Assembly: GCF_029867415.1 (NCBI RefSeq)
Contig: NC_081185.1
Coordinates: 123,942,920-124,006,919 of the forward strand
Length of the DNA stretch: 64,000 bases
Direction: 5' to 3'
Source of the DNA: Vicia villosa
Taxonomy: Eukaryota > Streptophyta > Magnoliopsida > Fabales > Fabaceae
In this document: positions 11,988 through 22,881 of the stretch, piece by piece
Layout of the letters: every line of letters starts with the position of its first letter
How positions within the stretch are numbered: position 1 is the stretch's first letter
Notes under the pieces: generated by a model
The model's input: the letters and a program-made list of their open reading frames with translations, nothing else
The model's database searches: none
Told to the model about the DNA's origin: nothing
Position numbers and translations under genes: made by a program

Positions 11988-12544
11988 ATGGATCCCACCC
12001 TAGTTCAGCGAATTTCCAACCATGAAGATCTTCTCAACGGAATCAATGTGTCGTCAAGTGTTGTAGTATAAATTTAAGGTTTATATAATATAAATCTTTC
12101 TCTTTCTTATATATTTTTCTTAGGATTTACCATGTTCAACCTTAGTAATAGATCATTTTTTATCACTAGAAAATCTAGTAGGATCAAACATAACATTGTT
12201 TTTATTATTCTTATAATGCTATGATAGTATAAATTTAGGGTTTTGACGATGTAATGTAGTATTAAGTTTGTAGTATAAATTTAGAGTTTTGATAATGTAA
12301 TGTTGTAGTATAAATTTGGTAGTATATATTTAGGGTTTTAACATGACATTGTGTTTATCGTTCATATAATGCTTTTTTATTTATTTTGTATAACTTTATT
12401 AATTAATGAAGTTAGGTATGACTTATTTTTTTGAAATGATTCAACTTAACACTTATGTTTTATTCTTTTGTCTATGATAATATTAATGTTTTTTTGTTGT
12501 TTGTTTTTATTCTGGAAATCACTCAGATGAAACCAATTATCAGT
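11988..12544 (+). pseudogene. F-box cassette 14, split by a retrotransposon
   Basis: Exon 1 starts at 11988, but the donor reads CAAGTG and the acceptor TTCTGG, so this copy was already dead. The F-box frame stops at ...ATTATCAGT, where the gypsy LTR begins. The missing continuation (TCAGTCACTTGCCTCGAG) resumes at 21493 on the far side of the element. Confidence 0.6.
12540..12544 (+). other. Target-site duplication TCAGT (left)
   Basis: Five bases directly before the 5' LTR. They are repeated at 21493-21497 directly after the 3' LTR, as expected for gypsy integration. Confidence 0.9.
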
Positions 12545-14752
12545 TGTAACACCCTATTTTTATTAGATTTTAGTTAATTAGGATTATTTGATAATTGGTA
12601 TTGTTTGTGTGTTTATTTAATTATTGTTTGAGTAATAATTATTTGATTTTGTGGTAATATGTTATTTACCTAATTAATAATGGTAGAATTTTATTTGAAA
12701 TTAGTTAAATGGGCTTAGTTGAGTGAGAAAGAGTATTAGGTGGGTTAAGCCCAAATGAGATAATGAGAGTTAGAAGAGAATTTTAGCAGTTAACCTAAAT
12801 TAGATAGAAAGATAGAAAGAAAAGTAGAGAAGAGAAAAGAGGCAAAAGAGTAGAAGAGAGAAGAGAAGAGGATTGTAGATTCTTGAAGTTAGAAGGAGAA
12901 ATTCAAGAGGTAAGGGTTTGAATACAAGTTCTTATAGACTATATGATTGGGTAATGTGTGTTGTTGTGATTATCTCTTCATCTTTGCAATTTCATGGAAA
13001 CATAGAAAAGTTAGGGTTTATGAACAAATGCATGAATTGATGATTTGGAATGTGTTATAATTGTGTCTATAACATGTATTCTATTGATATTCATGATGCT
13101 TGGTGTTTTCCAACTTGATTGGGTTAAGTTTGGGGGTTTTTGAATGGGTTTCGTATGCTGTTTTCTGAGTTTGGGGTTTTCTGAAATCGCCAGTTCGCGC
13201 CGCGACCCCTTGTGCGCGCCGCGAACCTCTTGGCAGAAACTTGGGAAAAACTGGATCTGCTCAGTTCGCGCCGCGACCCCTTGTTGGCGCCGCGAACTGC
13301 TTGGCAGAAAGTTGGGGATTTTTGGATTCGCTCAGTTCGCGCCGCGAAACCTGTTGGCGCCGCGAACCCTGTTTTACAGAACTTTTTCCAAACTTTGAAA
13401 GACCATAACTTTTGATCCGAAGCTCCGTTTTATGCACCGTTCGAAGCGTTAGAAAGCTATCGTGATATTCTATATGATAGTATAGGATTTAATTGAACTT
13501 GATTGATTAATTGTGACGTTAATATATGGAATGTCATGCGATTGTCTTATGTGTGTTATGTTTGTATGTGATGTATAACAATTGTTGGAACACTTTGTGT
13601 AGATGTATTCATGATGTATGTGATTGGGTATATGATGGTTGTTATGCCTTGTTGCAATTGTTAATTGTGTGTGTGAATGTTGTGTACAATTGGCGGATAA
13701 TTCATAGAGTTGGATTATGGTGATATGCGGTAAGTTAAGATTGATGAGATAATCTTAATTGCATAAATTGTTGGTATTTGTACATACATTCATAGCATGG
13801 TCGGCTTTATGGTGGAAGCGGTGAAACTTGGGTTCACATGGTAAGAGACGTTGATCCTTGAATGGAAATAGGCGTAGAAGACGTGATCCTTAATTGGAGA
13901 TAGGCGTATTGGCTTTGATCTTGTCCGGATCGGGAGCGTGGCTTGGATTCTAAACATTGAATCGGAAAGCGGTGAAACATTGGATTCACATTGGGTACCA
14001 CATGCATTGAGTCACATTTGTTGCATTTCGAGTCACATTGTGTGTTATGTGATTGTCTTGTATACATGTGATTTGTTTTGGAGTGATGATTAGTATATGA
14101 TATGTGAATTGCTTAATTGAGAAGTGTGATGAATAGTAAAATGTATGCTTGTTTATGTTTACATTTCCCATTATTATGTTTTCTATAAGAAGTTGAATTC
14201 TCACCCTTCTGTTTGAATGTTATCCTTCGTTGATAACGTGCAGGTTCCGACGAGTAGTAGCTTGTCCGAGGATTTAGCCGAGGAGCTCCTGAGTTTGTTA
14301 TTGGATTAGGTAGCGAGTCATATGCTCTGATCATGTAACACTTGGGGGGAATTTTATTTGGACTTATGCTTATGTTTGGATATTGCTATTCTCTATGTTT
14401 TGTTGGATATTCAGATGTATTTGGTGGAGATCTCGGATATGTTGTTTAAGGCTATGTGGCCAAGATTGTGGATTTGAATGTTAATTCGAATTTGGTAGAT
14501 GAATATAGTATGGGATATATTCATTGAAATTTTAATAGCAATTCAATTGTTTTTCCGCAAGCGTTTATGCATAATAAATGAAAGTATGAGATTTACATTG
14601 TGTTACAAATATGATCTTTGCATATTAAGAATGTTGGATGTTTTACTTTAGGTTTTCATTGTGATGAAAATAACATGTGACGCCCTTTTCCTTTATGCAT
14701 GCTACTCTGTTTGATTGTATGATATATTTTGGGTTAGAAAAGGGGTGTTACA
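12545..14752 (+). repeat. 5' LTR of the gypsy element
   Basis: Begins TGTAACACCC and ends TGTTACA. 13192-13375 is a CpG-rich stretch of about 2.6 imperfect tandem copies of roughly 70 bp built on AGTTCGCGCCGCGA. Small frames inside the LTR are not conserved genes. Confidence 0.93.
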
Positions 14753-14756
14753 TTAG

Positions 14757-14768
14757 TGGTATCAGAGC
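14757..14768 (+). other. Primer-binding site for initiator Met tRNA
   Basis: TGGTATCAGAGC lies four bases after the 5' LTR and is the complement of the 3' end of plant tRNA-iMet, the usual primer for gypsy and copia reverse transcription. Confidence 0.92.
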
Positions 14769-14883
14769 ATGGTCGACCAGTTGGTCAGAGTCGTTAATGT
14801 CTTTATTTCTGTTGTATTAGATTTGTGTATCTGACACGATCAATACTGTTTTGTCTGCTTTGGTTGTTGGTTGTCGTAGGGCG

Positions 14884-17800
14884 ATGGTTGCTGGAAGGAA
14901 CGATGATGCCATTGCCGATGCATTGAGGATGTTGGCTGGATCTCTTGGTCAAATGCCTCAAGCTAATGCTGGAAATCGGAATGGTGATGATGATGAGTAC
15001 CGTGCTTTAGGGAAGTTCCAGAGGAACAATCCTCCTATCTTTGAGGGTGAGCATGAACCGGATAAAGCTCAAACTTGGTTGAAGGCGATTGAGAAGATTT
15101 TTCGAGTCATGAATTGCACCGATGCTCAGAGAGTGCAGTTTGGTACTCACATGCTGGAAAAGGAAGCTGAAGATTGGTGGGGCAATATGGCTCAGAGATT
15201 TGACGAGGAGGATACTCAAGTTATTTGGGATCTTTTCCGCGATGCGTTTTTGGAAAACTATTTTCCGGAAGATTGCCGTGGAAAGAAAGAAGTGGAATTC
15301 CTTGAGTTGAAGCAAGGAAATGGCACTGTTGCTGTATATGCTGCTAGATTTCAAGAGCTTATCAAGTATTGTCCTCACTACAATACTATGAATGCAGAGA
15401 GATCTAAGTGTTTGAAGTTTGTGAATGGTTTGAGACATGACATTAAGAAGGCGATTGGTTACCAACAAATTACTCGTTTTACGGAGTTGGTTAACAAGAG
15501 TCGTATCTATGATGAGGATAGTAGGGAGAGTGCTTCTCACTACAAGACTATGAATGAGAAGAAAGGTCAATTTCGTGGGAAACCGTATGATGATAAGAAG
15601 AAACAATTTGGTTTTGGCAAGAAGTCAAGTGGGGGAGGAACTTCTACTCCACTTAAGTGCTTCAAATGTGGTGGTGAAGGTCATCGTGCTGTTGATTGTG
15701 GTAAGGATTTTGTGACATGCTTCAAGTGTGGCAAGATTGGTCACAAGGCAAACAAGTATGGAGTTGGTTCGAGTGTGACTTGTTACAATTGTGGTGAACA
15801 AGGTCACATTAGCACCAAATGTGATAAGCCAAAGAAGGAGCAAGCGAAAGGGAAAGTGTTTGCATTGTCTGGTGCAGAGGCTTCTACCGATGATAGGCTA
15901 ATCCAAGGTACGTGCTTCATTAATGGTACACCTTTGATTGCTATTATTGATACCGGTGCGACACATTCTTTCATTTCTTTGGATTGTGCTAAGAGAATGA
16001 ATCTTGTGTTATCGGATATGCGTAGGAGTATGGTTATTGATACACCTGCTATGGGTTCTGTTTCTACTTCTTTTGTGTGTTTGAATTGTCCTTTGAGTAT
16101 TTTTGGTAGAGATTTTGGGATTGATTTGGTCTGTCTTCCGTTAGAGCAACTTGATGTGATTTTGGGTATGAATTGGTTAGAATTTAATCGTGTGTATATC
16201 AACTGTTTTGATAAGACTATCATTTTTCCTGAGATTGGTGTTAAGGAAGATTTGTTTTTGTCTGCGAAGCAAGTTGGTGAATCTGTTCAAGATGGGGCTG
16301 AGTTGTTTATGTTATTGGCAACCTTAGATGTGCATGAGAGGAGAACCATTGATGAATTGCCAATAGTTTGTGATTTTGCGGAGGTATTCCCTGAGGATGT
16401 AAGTGATTTACCGCCGGAACGTGAAGTTGAGTTTTCGATTGATTTAGTTCCTGGAACTAGTCCTGTATCGATGGCTCCATATAGGATGTCTGCTTCTGAG
16501 TTGAGAGAGTTGAAGAGTCAACTTGAGGATTTGTTGGAGAAGAAGTTTATTCGTCCTAGTGTATCGCCATGGGGTGCACCTGTTTTGTTGGTTAAGAAGA
16601 AGGAAGGTTCTATGAGGCTTTGTGTTGATTATAGGCAATTGAACAAAGTGACAATTAAGAACAAGTATCCACTTCCAAGGATTGATGATTTGATGGATCA
16701 GTTGGTTGGAGCTTGTGTGTTTAGCAAGATTGATTTGAGGTCTGGGTATCATCAGATTCGTGTGAAGGCGGAGGATATTCAGAAGACTGCTTTTAGGACA
16801 AGGTATGGTCATTATGAGTATTCTGTTATGCCGTTTGGTGTGACTAATGCACCTGGTGTATTCATGGAGTATATGAATAGGATTTTTCATGATTATCTGG
16901 ATAAGTTTGTGGTTGTGTTCATTGACGATATTTTAATTTATTCCAAGAGTGAAGATGATCATGCTGAGCATTTGAGAATTGTGTTATCAGTGTTGAAAGA
17001 GAAGAAGTTGTTTGCTAAGCTTTCGAAGTGTGAATTTTGGTTAAAGGAAGTGAGTTTTCTTGGCCATGTGATCTCTAGTGGAGGTATTTCTGTTGACCCG
17101 TCGAAGATTGAGGCTATATCTCAATGGGAAGCTCCTAAGTCTGTTTCTGAGATTAGAAGTTTTCTTGGTTTAGCTGGTTATTATAGGAAGTTCATTGAAG
17201 GATTTTCCAAGTTATCTTTGCCGTTGACGTTGTTGACTAGGAAAGGACAAGCTTTCATTTGGACTTCGCAATGTGAATCGATTTTTCAAGAGCTTAAGAG
17301 AAGATTGACTTCTGCTCCTATTTTGATTTTGCCAGATCTGTTTGAACCGTTTGTGGTGTATTGTGATGCTTCATTATTAGGTTTGGGAGGCGTTTTGATG
17401 CAAAAAGGGCAAGTGGTAGCTTATGCTTCAAGGCAACTTAAAGTTCATGAGAGGAATTATCCGACACATGATTTAGAGTTGGCCGCCGTTGTGTTTGTGT
17501 TGAAACTTTGGAGGCATTATTTGTTTGGGTCAAGGTTTGACGTTTTCAGTGATCACAAGAGTTTAAAGTATTTGTTTGATCAGAAAGAGTTGAATATGAG
17601 GCAACGAAGATGGTTGGAATTCTTGAAGGATTATGATTTTAGTTTGAACTACCATCCTGGAAAAGCGAATGTTGTAGCCGATGCATTGAGTAGGAAATCA
17701 TTGCATATGTCTATGTTGATGATTCGAGAATTGGAATTGTTGGAACAATTTAGAGATTTGAGTTTGGTTTGTGAAGCGACGTCTTCGTGTGTTAAGCTTG

Positions 17801-19251
17801 GTATGTTGAAGCTTACTAGTGGTATTTTGGATGAGATTAGAGAAGGCCAGAAATCGAATTTAAGATTAGTTGACATTATTACATTGATTAACCAAGGTAA
17901 AGGTGGTGATTTTTGGATTGACGAGAATGGCATTGTGAGATGTCGTGATCGAGTTTGTATTCCGGATGTTATGGATTTGAGAAAGAGAATTCTTGAGGAA
18001 GGGCATAGAAGTGGTTTGAGTATTCATCCCGGTGCTACTAAAATGTATCAAGACTTGAGGAAAATGTTTTGGTGGCAAGGTATGAAGAAGGATATAGCGG
18101 AGTTCGTTTATTCGTGTTTGACTTGTCAAAAGTCAAAGATTGAATATCAAAAGCCGTCTGGTTTGATGCAACCGTTATCTATTCCCGAGTGGAAGTGGGA
18201 TAGTATCTCTATGGATTTTGTTTCGGGTTTGCCAAGGACATCGAGTAATTGCGAGGCAATTTGGGTCGTTGTGGATAGATTGACGAAATGTGCTCGTTTT
18301 ATTCCGATGAGGATGGATTATTCGACGGAAAGACTTGCTAGGTTGTACATTGAGAAGATTGTGTGTTTACATGGTATTCCGTCAAGTATCGTTTCGGATA
18401 GAGATCCAAGGTTCACTTCTAGATTTTGGGGGGGTTTGCAAAGTGCTTTGGGTACGAAGTTGCGTTTGAGTTCGGCGTATCATCCGCAAACTGATGGTCA
18501 ATCGGAGAGAACTATTCAGTCGCTTGAAGATCTTTTGAGGTCTTGTGTTTTGGAACAAGGAGGAAATTGGGATAGTTTCTTACCTTTGGTTGAGTTTACG
18601 TATAACAACAGTTTCCATTCGAGTATTGGAATGGCACCTTTTGAGGCTCTTTATGGTAGAAGGTGTAGAACTCCTTTGTGTTGGTATGAATCGGGAGAGA
18701 GTGCTGTGGTTGGACCCGAGTTAATTCAAGAGACTACGGATAAGATTAAGATGATTCAAGAGAAGATGAAGGCTTCTCAAAGTCGTCAAAAGAGTTACCA
18801 TGATAAGAGGAGGAAGGCTCTTGAGTTTGAGAAGGATGATCATGTGTTTCTTCGAGTTACGCCAATAACGGGTGTTGGTAGAGCATTGAAGTCGCGTAAG
18901 TTGACGCCGCGTTTCATTGGTCCTTATCAGATTTCAGAGAGAGTAGGTGAAGTGGCATATCGGATTGCATTGCCACCGTCTCTTTCTAATCTTCACGATG
19001 TGTTCCATGTGTCTCAATTGAGGAGGTACATTCTGGATCCATCGCATGTTGTCCAATTAGATGATGTTCAAGTGAGAGATAATTTGACGGTTGATACATC
19101 ACCTATGCGAATCGAAGATCGAGAGGTGAAGAAGCTTCGTGGTAAAGAGATTGCTTTGGTGAAAGTGGTATGGGGTGGAGTCGCCAATGGTAATATCACT
19201 TGGGAACTCGAGGATAAGATGAAGGAATCGTATCCGGAGTTGTTTGTTTGA
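14884..19251 (+). CDS. Gag-Pol polyprotein of the gypsy chromovirus
   Basis: 1455 codons in one frame, counted from the first ATG (14884); the frame is open slightly upstream but has no earlier ATG. Domains in order: gag (about residues 40-230), three CCHC zinc knuckles from residue 259 (the second has Tyr in place of its last Cys), aspartic protease (DTGATHSF, Asp356), reverse transcriptase with catalytic FIDD (Asp681/682), RNase H ([10 protein letters not shown] from 827; [10 protein letters not shown]), integrase with an HHCC finger and a D-D-E core (Asp1111, Asp1172, Glu1208), and a C-terminal chromodomain-like tail. The gag-protease-RT-RNaseH-integrase order defines Ty3/gypsy. No stop or frameshift seen, so the element may still be active. 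Chromovirus integrases with such tails target heterochromatin (family knowledge). Confidence 0.95.
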   Translation: MVAGRNDDAIADALRMLAGSLGQMPQANAGNRNGDDDEYRALGKFQRNNPPIFEGEHEPDKAQTWLKAIEKIFRVMNCTDAQRVQFGTHMLEKEAEDWWGNMAQRFDEEDTQVIWDLFRDAFLENYFPEDCRGKKEVEFLELKQGNGTVAVYAARFQELIKYCPHYNTMNAERSKCLKFVNGLRHDIKKAIGYQQITRFTELVNKSRIYDEDSRESASHYKTMNEKKGQFRGKPYDDKKKQFGFGKKSSGGGTSTPLKCFKCGGEGHRAVDCGKDFVTCFKCGKIGHKANKYGVGSSVTCYNCGEQGHISTKCDKPKKEQAKGKVFALSGAEASTDDRLIQGTCFINGTPLIAIIDTGATHSFISLDCAKRMNLVLSDMRRSMVIDTPAMGSVSTSFVCLNCPLSIFGRDFGIDLVCLPLEQLDVILGMNWLEFNRVYINCFDKTIIFPEIGVKEDLFLSAKQVGESVQDGAELFMLLATLDVHERRTIDELPIVCDFAEVFPEDVSDLPPEREVEFSIDLVPGTSPVSMAPYRMSASELRELKSQLEDLLEKKFIRPSVSPWGAPVLLVKKKEGSMRLCVDYRQLNKVTIKNKYPLPRIDDLMDQLVGACVFSKIDLRSGYHQIRVKAEDIQKTAFRTRYGHYEYSVMPFGVTNAPGVFMEYMNRIFHDYLDKFVVVFIDDILIYSKSEDDHAEHLRIVLSVLKEKKLFAKLSKCEFWLKEVSFLGHVISSGGISVDPSKIEAISQWEAPKSVSEIRSFLGLAGYYRKFIEGFSKLSLPLTLLTRKGQAFIWTSQCESIFQELKRRLTSAPILILPDLFEPFVVYCDASLLGLGGVLMQKGQVVAYASRQLKVHERNYPTHDLELAAVVFVLKLWRHYLFGSRFDVFSDHKSLKYLFDQKELNMRQRRWLEFLKDYDFSLNYHPGKANVVADALSRKSLHMSMLMIRELELLEQFRDLSLVCEATSSCVKLGMLKLTSGILDEIREGQKSNLRLVDIITLINQGKGGDFWIDENGIVRCRDRVCIPDVMDLRKRILEEGHRSGLSIHPGATKMYQDLRKMFWWQGMKKDIAEFVYSCLTCQKSKIEYQKPSGLMQPLSIPEWKWDSISMDFVSGLPRTSSNCEAIWVVVDRLTKCARFIPMRMDYSTERLARLYIEKIVCLHGIPSSIVSDRDPRFTSRFWGGLQSALGTKLRLSSAYHPQTDGQSERTIQSLEDLLRSCVLEQGGNWDSFLPLVEFTYNNSFHSSIGMAPFEALYGRRCRTPLCWYESGESAVVGPELIQETTDKIKMIQEKMKASQSRQKSYHDKRRKALEFEKDDHVFLRVTPITGVGRALKSRKLTPRFIGPYQISERVGEVAYRIALPPSLSNLHDVFHVSQLRRYILDPSHVVQLDDVQVRDNLTVDTSPMRIEDREVKKLRGKEIALVKVVWGGVANGNITWELEDKMKESYPELFV

Positions 19252-19278
19252 GGTAATTTTCGAGGCCGAAAATCTTTT

Positions 19279-19292
19279 AAGTGGGGGAGAGT
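19279..19292 (+). other. Polypurine tract
   Basis: AAGTGGGGGAGAGT directly before the TG of the 3' LTR, the usual primer for plus-strand synthesis. Confidence 0.85.
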
Positions 19293-21492
19293 TGTAACAC
19301 CCTATTTTTATTAGATTTTAGTTAATTAGGATTATTTGATAATTGGTATTATTTGTGTGTTTATTTAATTATTGTTTGAGTAATAATTATTTGATTTTGT
19401 GGTAATATGTTATTTACCTAATTAATAATGGTAGAATTTTATTTGAAATTAGTTAAATGGGCTTAGTTGAGTGAGAAAGAGTATTAGGTGGGTTAAGCCC
19501 AAATGAGATAATGAGAGTTAGAAGAGAATTTTAGGAGTTAACCTAAATTAGATAGAAAGATAGAAAGAAAAGTAGAGAAGAGAAAAGAGGCAAAAGAGTA
19601 GAAGAGAGAAGAGAAGAGGATTGTAGATTCTTGAAGTTAGAAGGAGAAATTCAAGAGGTAAGGGTTTGAATACAAGTTCTTATAGACTATATGATTGGGT
19701 AATGTGTGTTGTTGTGATTATCTCTTCATCTTTGCAATTTCATGGAAACATAGAAAAGTTAGGGTTTATGAACAAATGCATGAATTGATGATTTGGAATG
19801 TGTTATAATTGTGTCTATAACATGTATTCTGTTGATATTCATGATGCTTGGTGTTTTCCAACTTGATTGGGTTAAGTTTGGGGGTTTTTTGAATGGGTTT
19901 CGTATGCTGTTTTCTGAGTTTGGGGTTTTCTGAAATCGCCAGTTCGCGCCGCGACCCCTTGTGCGCGCCGCGAACCTCTTGGCAGAAACTTGGGAAAAAC
20001 TGGATCTGCTCCGCGACCCCTTGTTGGCGCCGCGAACTGCTTGGCAGAAAGTTGGGGATTTTTGGATTCGCTCAGTTCGCGCCGCGAAACCTATTGGCGC
20101 CGCGAACCCTGTCTTACAGAACTTTTTCCAAACTTTGAAAGGCCATAACTTTTGATTCGAAGCTCCGTTTTATGCACCGTTCAAAGCGTTAGAAAGCTAT
20201 CGTGATATTCTATATGATAGTATAAGATTTAATTGAACTTGATTGATTAATTGTGACGTTAATATATGGAATGTCATGCGATTGTCTTATGTGTGTTATG
20301 TTTGTATGTGATGTATAACAATTGTTGGAACACTTTGTGTAGATGTATTCATGATGTATGTGATTGGGTATATGATGGTTGTTATGCCTTGTTGCAATTG
20401 TCAATTGTGTGTGTGAATGTTGTGTACAATTGGCGGATAATTCATAGAGTTGGATTATGGTGATATGCGGTAAGTTAAGATTGATGGGATAATCTTAATT
20501 GCATAAATTGTTGGTATTTGTACATACATTCATAGCATGGTCGGCTTTATGGTGGAAGCGGTGAAACTTGGGTTCACATGGTAAGAGACGTTGATCCTTG
20601 AATGGAAATAGGAGTAGAAGACGTGATCCTTAATTGGAGATAGGCGTATTGGCTTTGATCTTGTCCGGATCGAGAGCGTGGCTTGGATTCTAAACATTGA
20701 ATCGGAAAGCGGTGAAACATTGGATTCACATTGGGTACCACATGCATTGAGTCACATTTGTTGCATTTCGAGTCACATTGTGTGTTATGTGATTGTCTTG
20801 TATATATGTGATTTGTTTTGGAGTGATGATTAGTATATGATATGTGATTTGCTTAATTGAGAAGTGTGATGAATAGTAAAATGTATGCTTGTTTATGTTT
20901 ACATTTCTCATTATTATGTTTTCTATAAGAAGTTGAATTCTCACCCTTCTGTTTGAATGTTATCCTTCGTTGATAACGTGCAGGTTCCGACGAGTAGTAA
21001 CTTGTCTGAGGATTTAGCCGAGGAGCTCCTGAGTTTGTTATTGGATTAGGTAGCGAGTCATATGCTCTGATCATGTAACACTTGGGGGGAATTTTATTTG
21101 GACTTATGCTTATGTTTGGATATTGCTATTCTCTATGTTTTGTTGGATATTCAGATGTATTTGGTGGAGATCTCGGATATGTTGTTTAAGGCTATGTGGC
21201 CAAGATTGTGGATTTGAATGTTAATTCGAATTTGGTAGATGAATATAGTATGGGATATATTCATTGAAATTTTAATAGCAATTCAATTGTTTTTCCGCAA
21301 GCGTTTATGCATAATAAATGAAAGTATGAGATTTACATTGTGTTACAAATATGATCTTTGCATATTAAGAATGTTGGATGTTTTACTTTAGGTTTTCATT
21401 GTGATGAAAATAACAAGTGACGCCCTTTTCCTTTATGCATGCTACTATGTTTGATTGTATGATATATTTTGGGTTAGAAAAGGGGTGTTACA
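19293..21492 (+). repeat. 3' LTR of the gypsy element
   Basis: Near-identical to the 5' LTR. It lacks 9 bp in the CpG-rich tandem (near 20010) and has one extra T near 19889. Most substitutions between the LTRs are transitions. Confidence 0.93.
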
Positions 21493-21547
21493 TCAGTCAC
21501 TTGCCTCGAGATTTCCATTGGAGGATATTATCTCTCTAAGGAGGTTG
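21493..21547 (+). pseudogene. Continuation of F-box cassette 14 after the retrotransposon
   Basis: Starts with the TCAGT duplication and continues CACTTGCCTCGAGATTTCCATTGGAGG, matching the F-box exon cut at 12544. After GGAGGTTGT it runs into the SINE-like element. Confidence 0.75.
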
Positions 21548-21732
21548 TGGTAGCAGGAATTGCTATGAATACGTACTTAACCCCTAGGTTCGTGGTTCGA
21601 TTCCTGCGGGAGGCAAAAACAATATTTCCTTAGCAGTCGGTAAGCGGACTTAGGGGGGATTATTGAACAAGCTGGTGACATGCTTGGTAGGCCAGAAGCC
21701 CTGCGGGGTAAGCGGAAATCCAAGGTGTTACA
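21548..21732 (+). mobile_element. tRNA-related SINE-like element, copy A
   Basis: Begins GGTAGCAGGAATTGCTATG, contains a pol III B-box-like GGTTCGATTCC, then a GC-rich tail (GGTAGGCCAGAAGCCCTGCG) ending in GTGTTACA. Its 5' part with the A box is missing compared with copy B. It could also be a small LTR-ended element carrying a tRNA-like insert. Confidence 0.5.
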
Positions 21733-21806
21733 ATAAAAATGTTTTGGCCTCACCATGGTTTGAACCCACGCCCTTGAAGCCAGCCCTCAAAATACACACC
21801 AATTAA
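21733..21806 (-). other. Second tRNA-like fragment between the inverted copies
   Basis: On the minus strand it reads AATTGGTGTG... then GTGGGTTCAAACC, resembling A- and B-box spacing of a tRNA-derived SINE head. Too short to classify; not a functional tRNA gene. Confidence 0.3.
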
Positions 21807-22059
21807 TGTAACACCCTGGATTTCCGCTTACCCCGCAGGGCTTCCGGCCTACCAAGCATGTCACCAGCTTAATCAATAATCCCCCCTGGGTCCGCGTTAC
21901 CGGCTGCCCAGGAAATATTGTTTTTTCCTCCCGCAGGAATCGAACCACGTACCTAGGGGTTAAGTACGTATTCATAGCAATTTCTGCTACCAATTGAGCT
22001 AGTGACATGCTTGGTAGGCCGGAAGCCCTGCGGGGTAAGCGGAAATCCAGGGTGTTACA
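21807..22059 (-). mobile_element. tRNA-related SINE-like element, copy B, with terminal inverted repeats
   Basis: The minus strand from 22002 has an A-box-like TAGCTCAATTGGTAG, a B-box GGTTCGATTCC, and the tail of copy A reading outward. 22003-22059 repeats the tail in plus orientation, so 21807-22059 has inverted ends of about 57 bp (TGTAACACCCTGGATTTCCG.../reverse). With copy A it forms a large inverted repeat. Confidence 0.5.
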
Positions 22060-22130
22060 TATATTATAAGGATTTACCATGTTCAACCTTAGTTATAGAT
22101 CCTTTTTTATCACTAGAAAATCTACCACAT
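22060..22130 (+). repeat. Fragment of F-box cassette intron
   Basis: AAGGATTTACCATGTTCAACCTTAG and TCACTAGAAAATCTACCA match the intron part of the array cassettes. The last recognisable piece of the array. Confidence 0.7.
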
Positions 22131-22881
22131 CACGCTTCAGCTGCGCAACTCTGATCATCCACCTTAAATCACTGTCCTCAGAGTGATACGACAATGTGAG
22201 TAGACTTTGAAAATGATGTGGCACAGTTGCTATGGGTGTACGACTCATTAGAAGTGAAGGATTAAAACATCAGAAGCCTTTGAAAATGATATGTCTTGAT
22301 CTACATCATTGATTTGGTGGATTGTGATTTAGGGATGTTGTGCCGAGGCACTATGTTTGCTAGTAAATATTTACTGATTTTATAACAAGACTATTGTGGT
22401 TGTTGATTTCCGTATATAATGAAGAATACTCCATAATATGACGAAGTGGATTATGTTTGTTGTGTTGATGTCGCTACGAGAGTGATACGACAATGTGAGT
22501 AGACTTGTAGATAATTGACATACATGGATATGAGAATGAAATTGTGTATGTGTTTTGGTGTTGAAGATGTGGTTAAGATGATAATGTGATGTTGTATATC
22601 CAAGTATAAGTGTGTTGTTGCTACTACTTTAAATGTTGATATGTCGGAATATGGTTGAGTGGTTGAGATGCTATTTGCGGTTATATCACGAAGGTGTTGA
22701 ATGATTAGCATGTGTATACTTGATTTGAGTCGTGTTGAGTCAATTTTATGTCTGGGAAAGTAGTGATCGAAGTGTTGCCAAACGCGACTCCGGGATCAGA
22801 GAGTTAGATGCGAAATTCGCATTAAGAATGGTAGTATCAGATGGATTTTCGAGGACGGAAATATTCTAAGTGGAAAAGAGT
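22131..22881 (+). mobile_element. Decayed internal region of an older gypsy element
   Basis: No usable reading frame. The end (GATTTTCGAGGACGGAAATATTCTAAGTGGAAAAGAG) matches the usual 3' end of gypsy pol plus a purine tract before an LTR. A 27-bp segment (AGAGTGATACGACAATGTGA...) occurs twice, near 22185 and 22480. Confidence 0.5.

Larger units (their letters stand above)
1..12544 (+). repeat. Tandem array of degenerate two-exon F-box cassettes
   Basis: About 15 direct repeats, most about 917-948 bp long (two shorter by deletion). Each full cassette holds a CT-rich leader, a 70-nt open segment starting ATG and reading MD.ALVQQISNHEDLL, a phase-1 donor (TCAG|GTGCTG), about 430-500 bp of AT-rich intron-like sequence with several TTTAGGGTTT motifs, an acceptor (TTTTTATTCTAG), and a segment of about 230 nt encoding the start of an F-box domain (HLPQDIHRRILSLLNIKE, then VLAKRWVNVWKLL). 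Spliced in silico the two segments join in frame (G|AA gives Glu). The F-box half is typical of plant F-box/FBD/LRR proteins, but no LRR or FBD domain follows: the frame stops shortly after DRDDP. Nearly every cassette carries a stop, frameshift or lost splice site. Seen: repeats and motifs. Inferred: the gene model. No transcript evidence. Confidence 0.8.
12545..21492 (+). mobile_element. Complete Ty3/gypsy chromovirus (Tekay/Del-like) LTR retrotransposon
   Basis: An 8948-bp element with LTRs of 2208 and 2200 bp, both starting TGTAACACCC and ending GGGTGTTACA, a perfect 5-bp target duplication, an initiator-Met tRNA primer-binding site, a purine tract before the 3' LTR, and one uninterrupted gag-pol frame. 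I counted about 20 substitutions, a 9-bp deletion and a 1-bp insertion between LTRs, so divergence is about 1% and insertion is recent (well under a million years at usual plant rates; inferred). The C-terminal motif [17 protein letters not shown] resembles the chromodomain tail of Tekay/Del chromoviruses. Potentially autonomous. Confidence 0.93.

Noticed and set aside
340..12340. True interstitial telomere repeats
   Set aside because: TTTAGGG motifs are isolated within TAAATTTAGGGTTTTGA contexts, not in (TTTAGGG)n tandem.
1..12544. CRISPR-like array
   Set aside because: Repeats are about 0.9 kb, degenerate and in plant nuclear DNA; there are no short repeats with spacers.
13144..14334. Short frames in the LTRs
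   Set aside because: Repeated in both LTRs with frame-changing differences and no domain; non-coding LTR sequence.
14851..14883. Gag-pol start at 14851
   Set aside because: The first codon there is TTG. The first ATG in frame is 14884.
15007..18129. Minus-strand frames inside gag-pol
   Set aside because: Shadow frames of the plus-strand coding sequence; no recognisable protein motif.
21920..22002. A functional tRNA gene on the minus strand
   Set aside because: A- and B-box-like sequences are present, but no clean cloverleaf with paired acceptor stem; better read as a tRNA-derived repeat.
21787..22086. Open frame across the SINE-like copy B
   Set aside because: It follows a tRNA-related repeat with no protein similarity.
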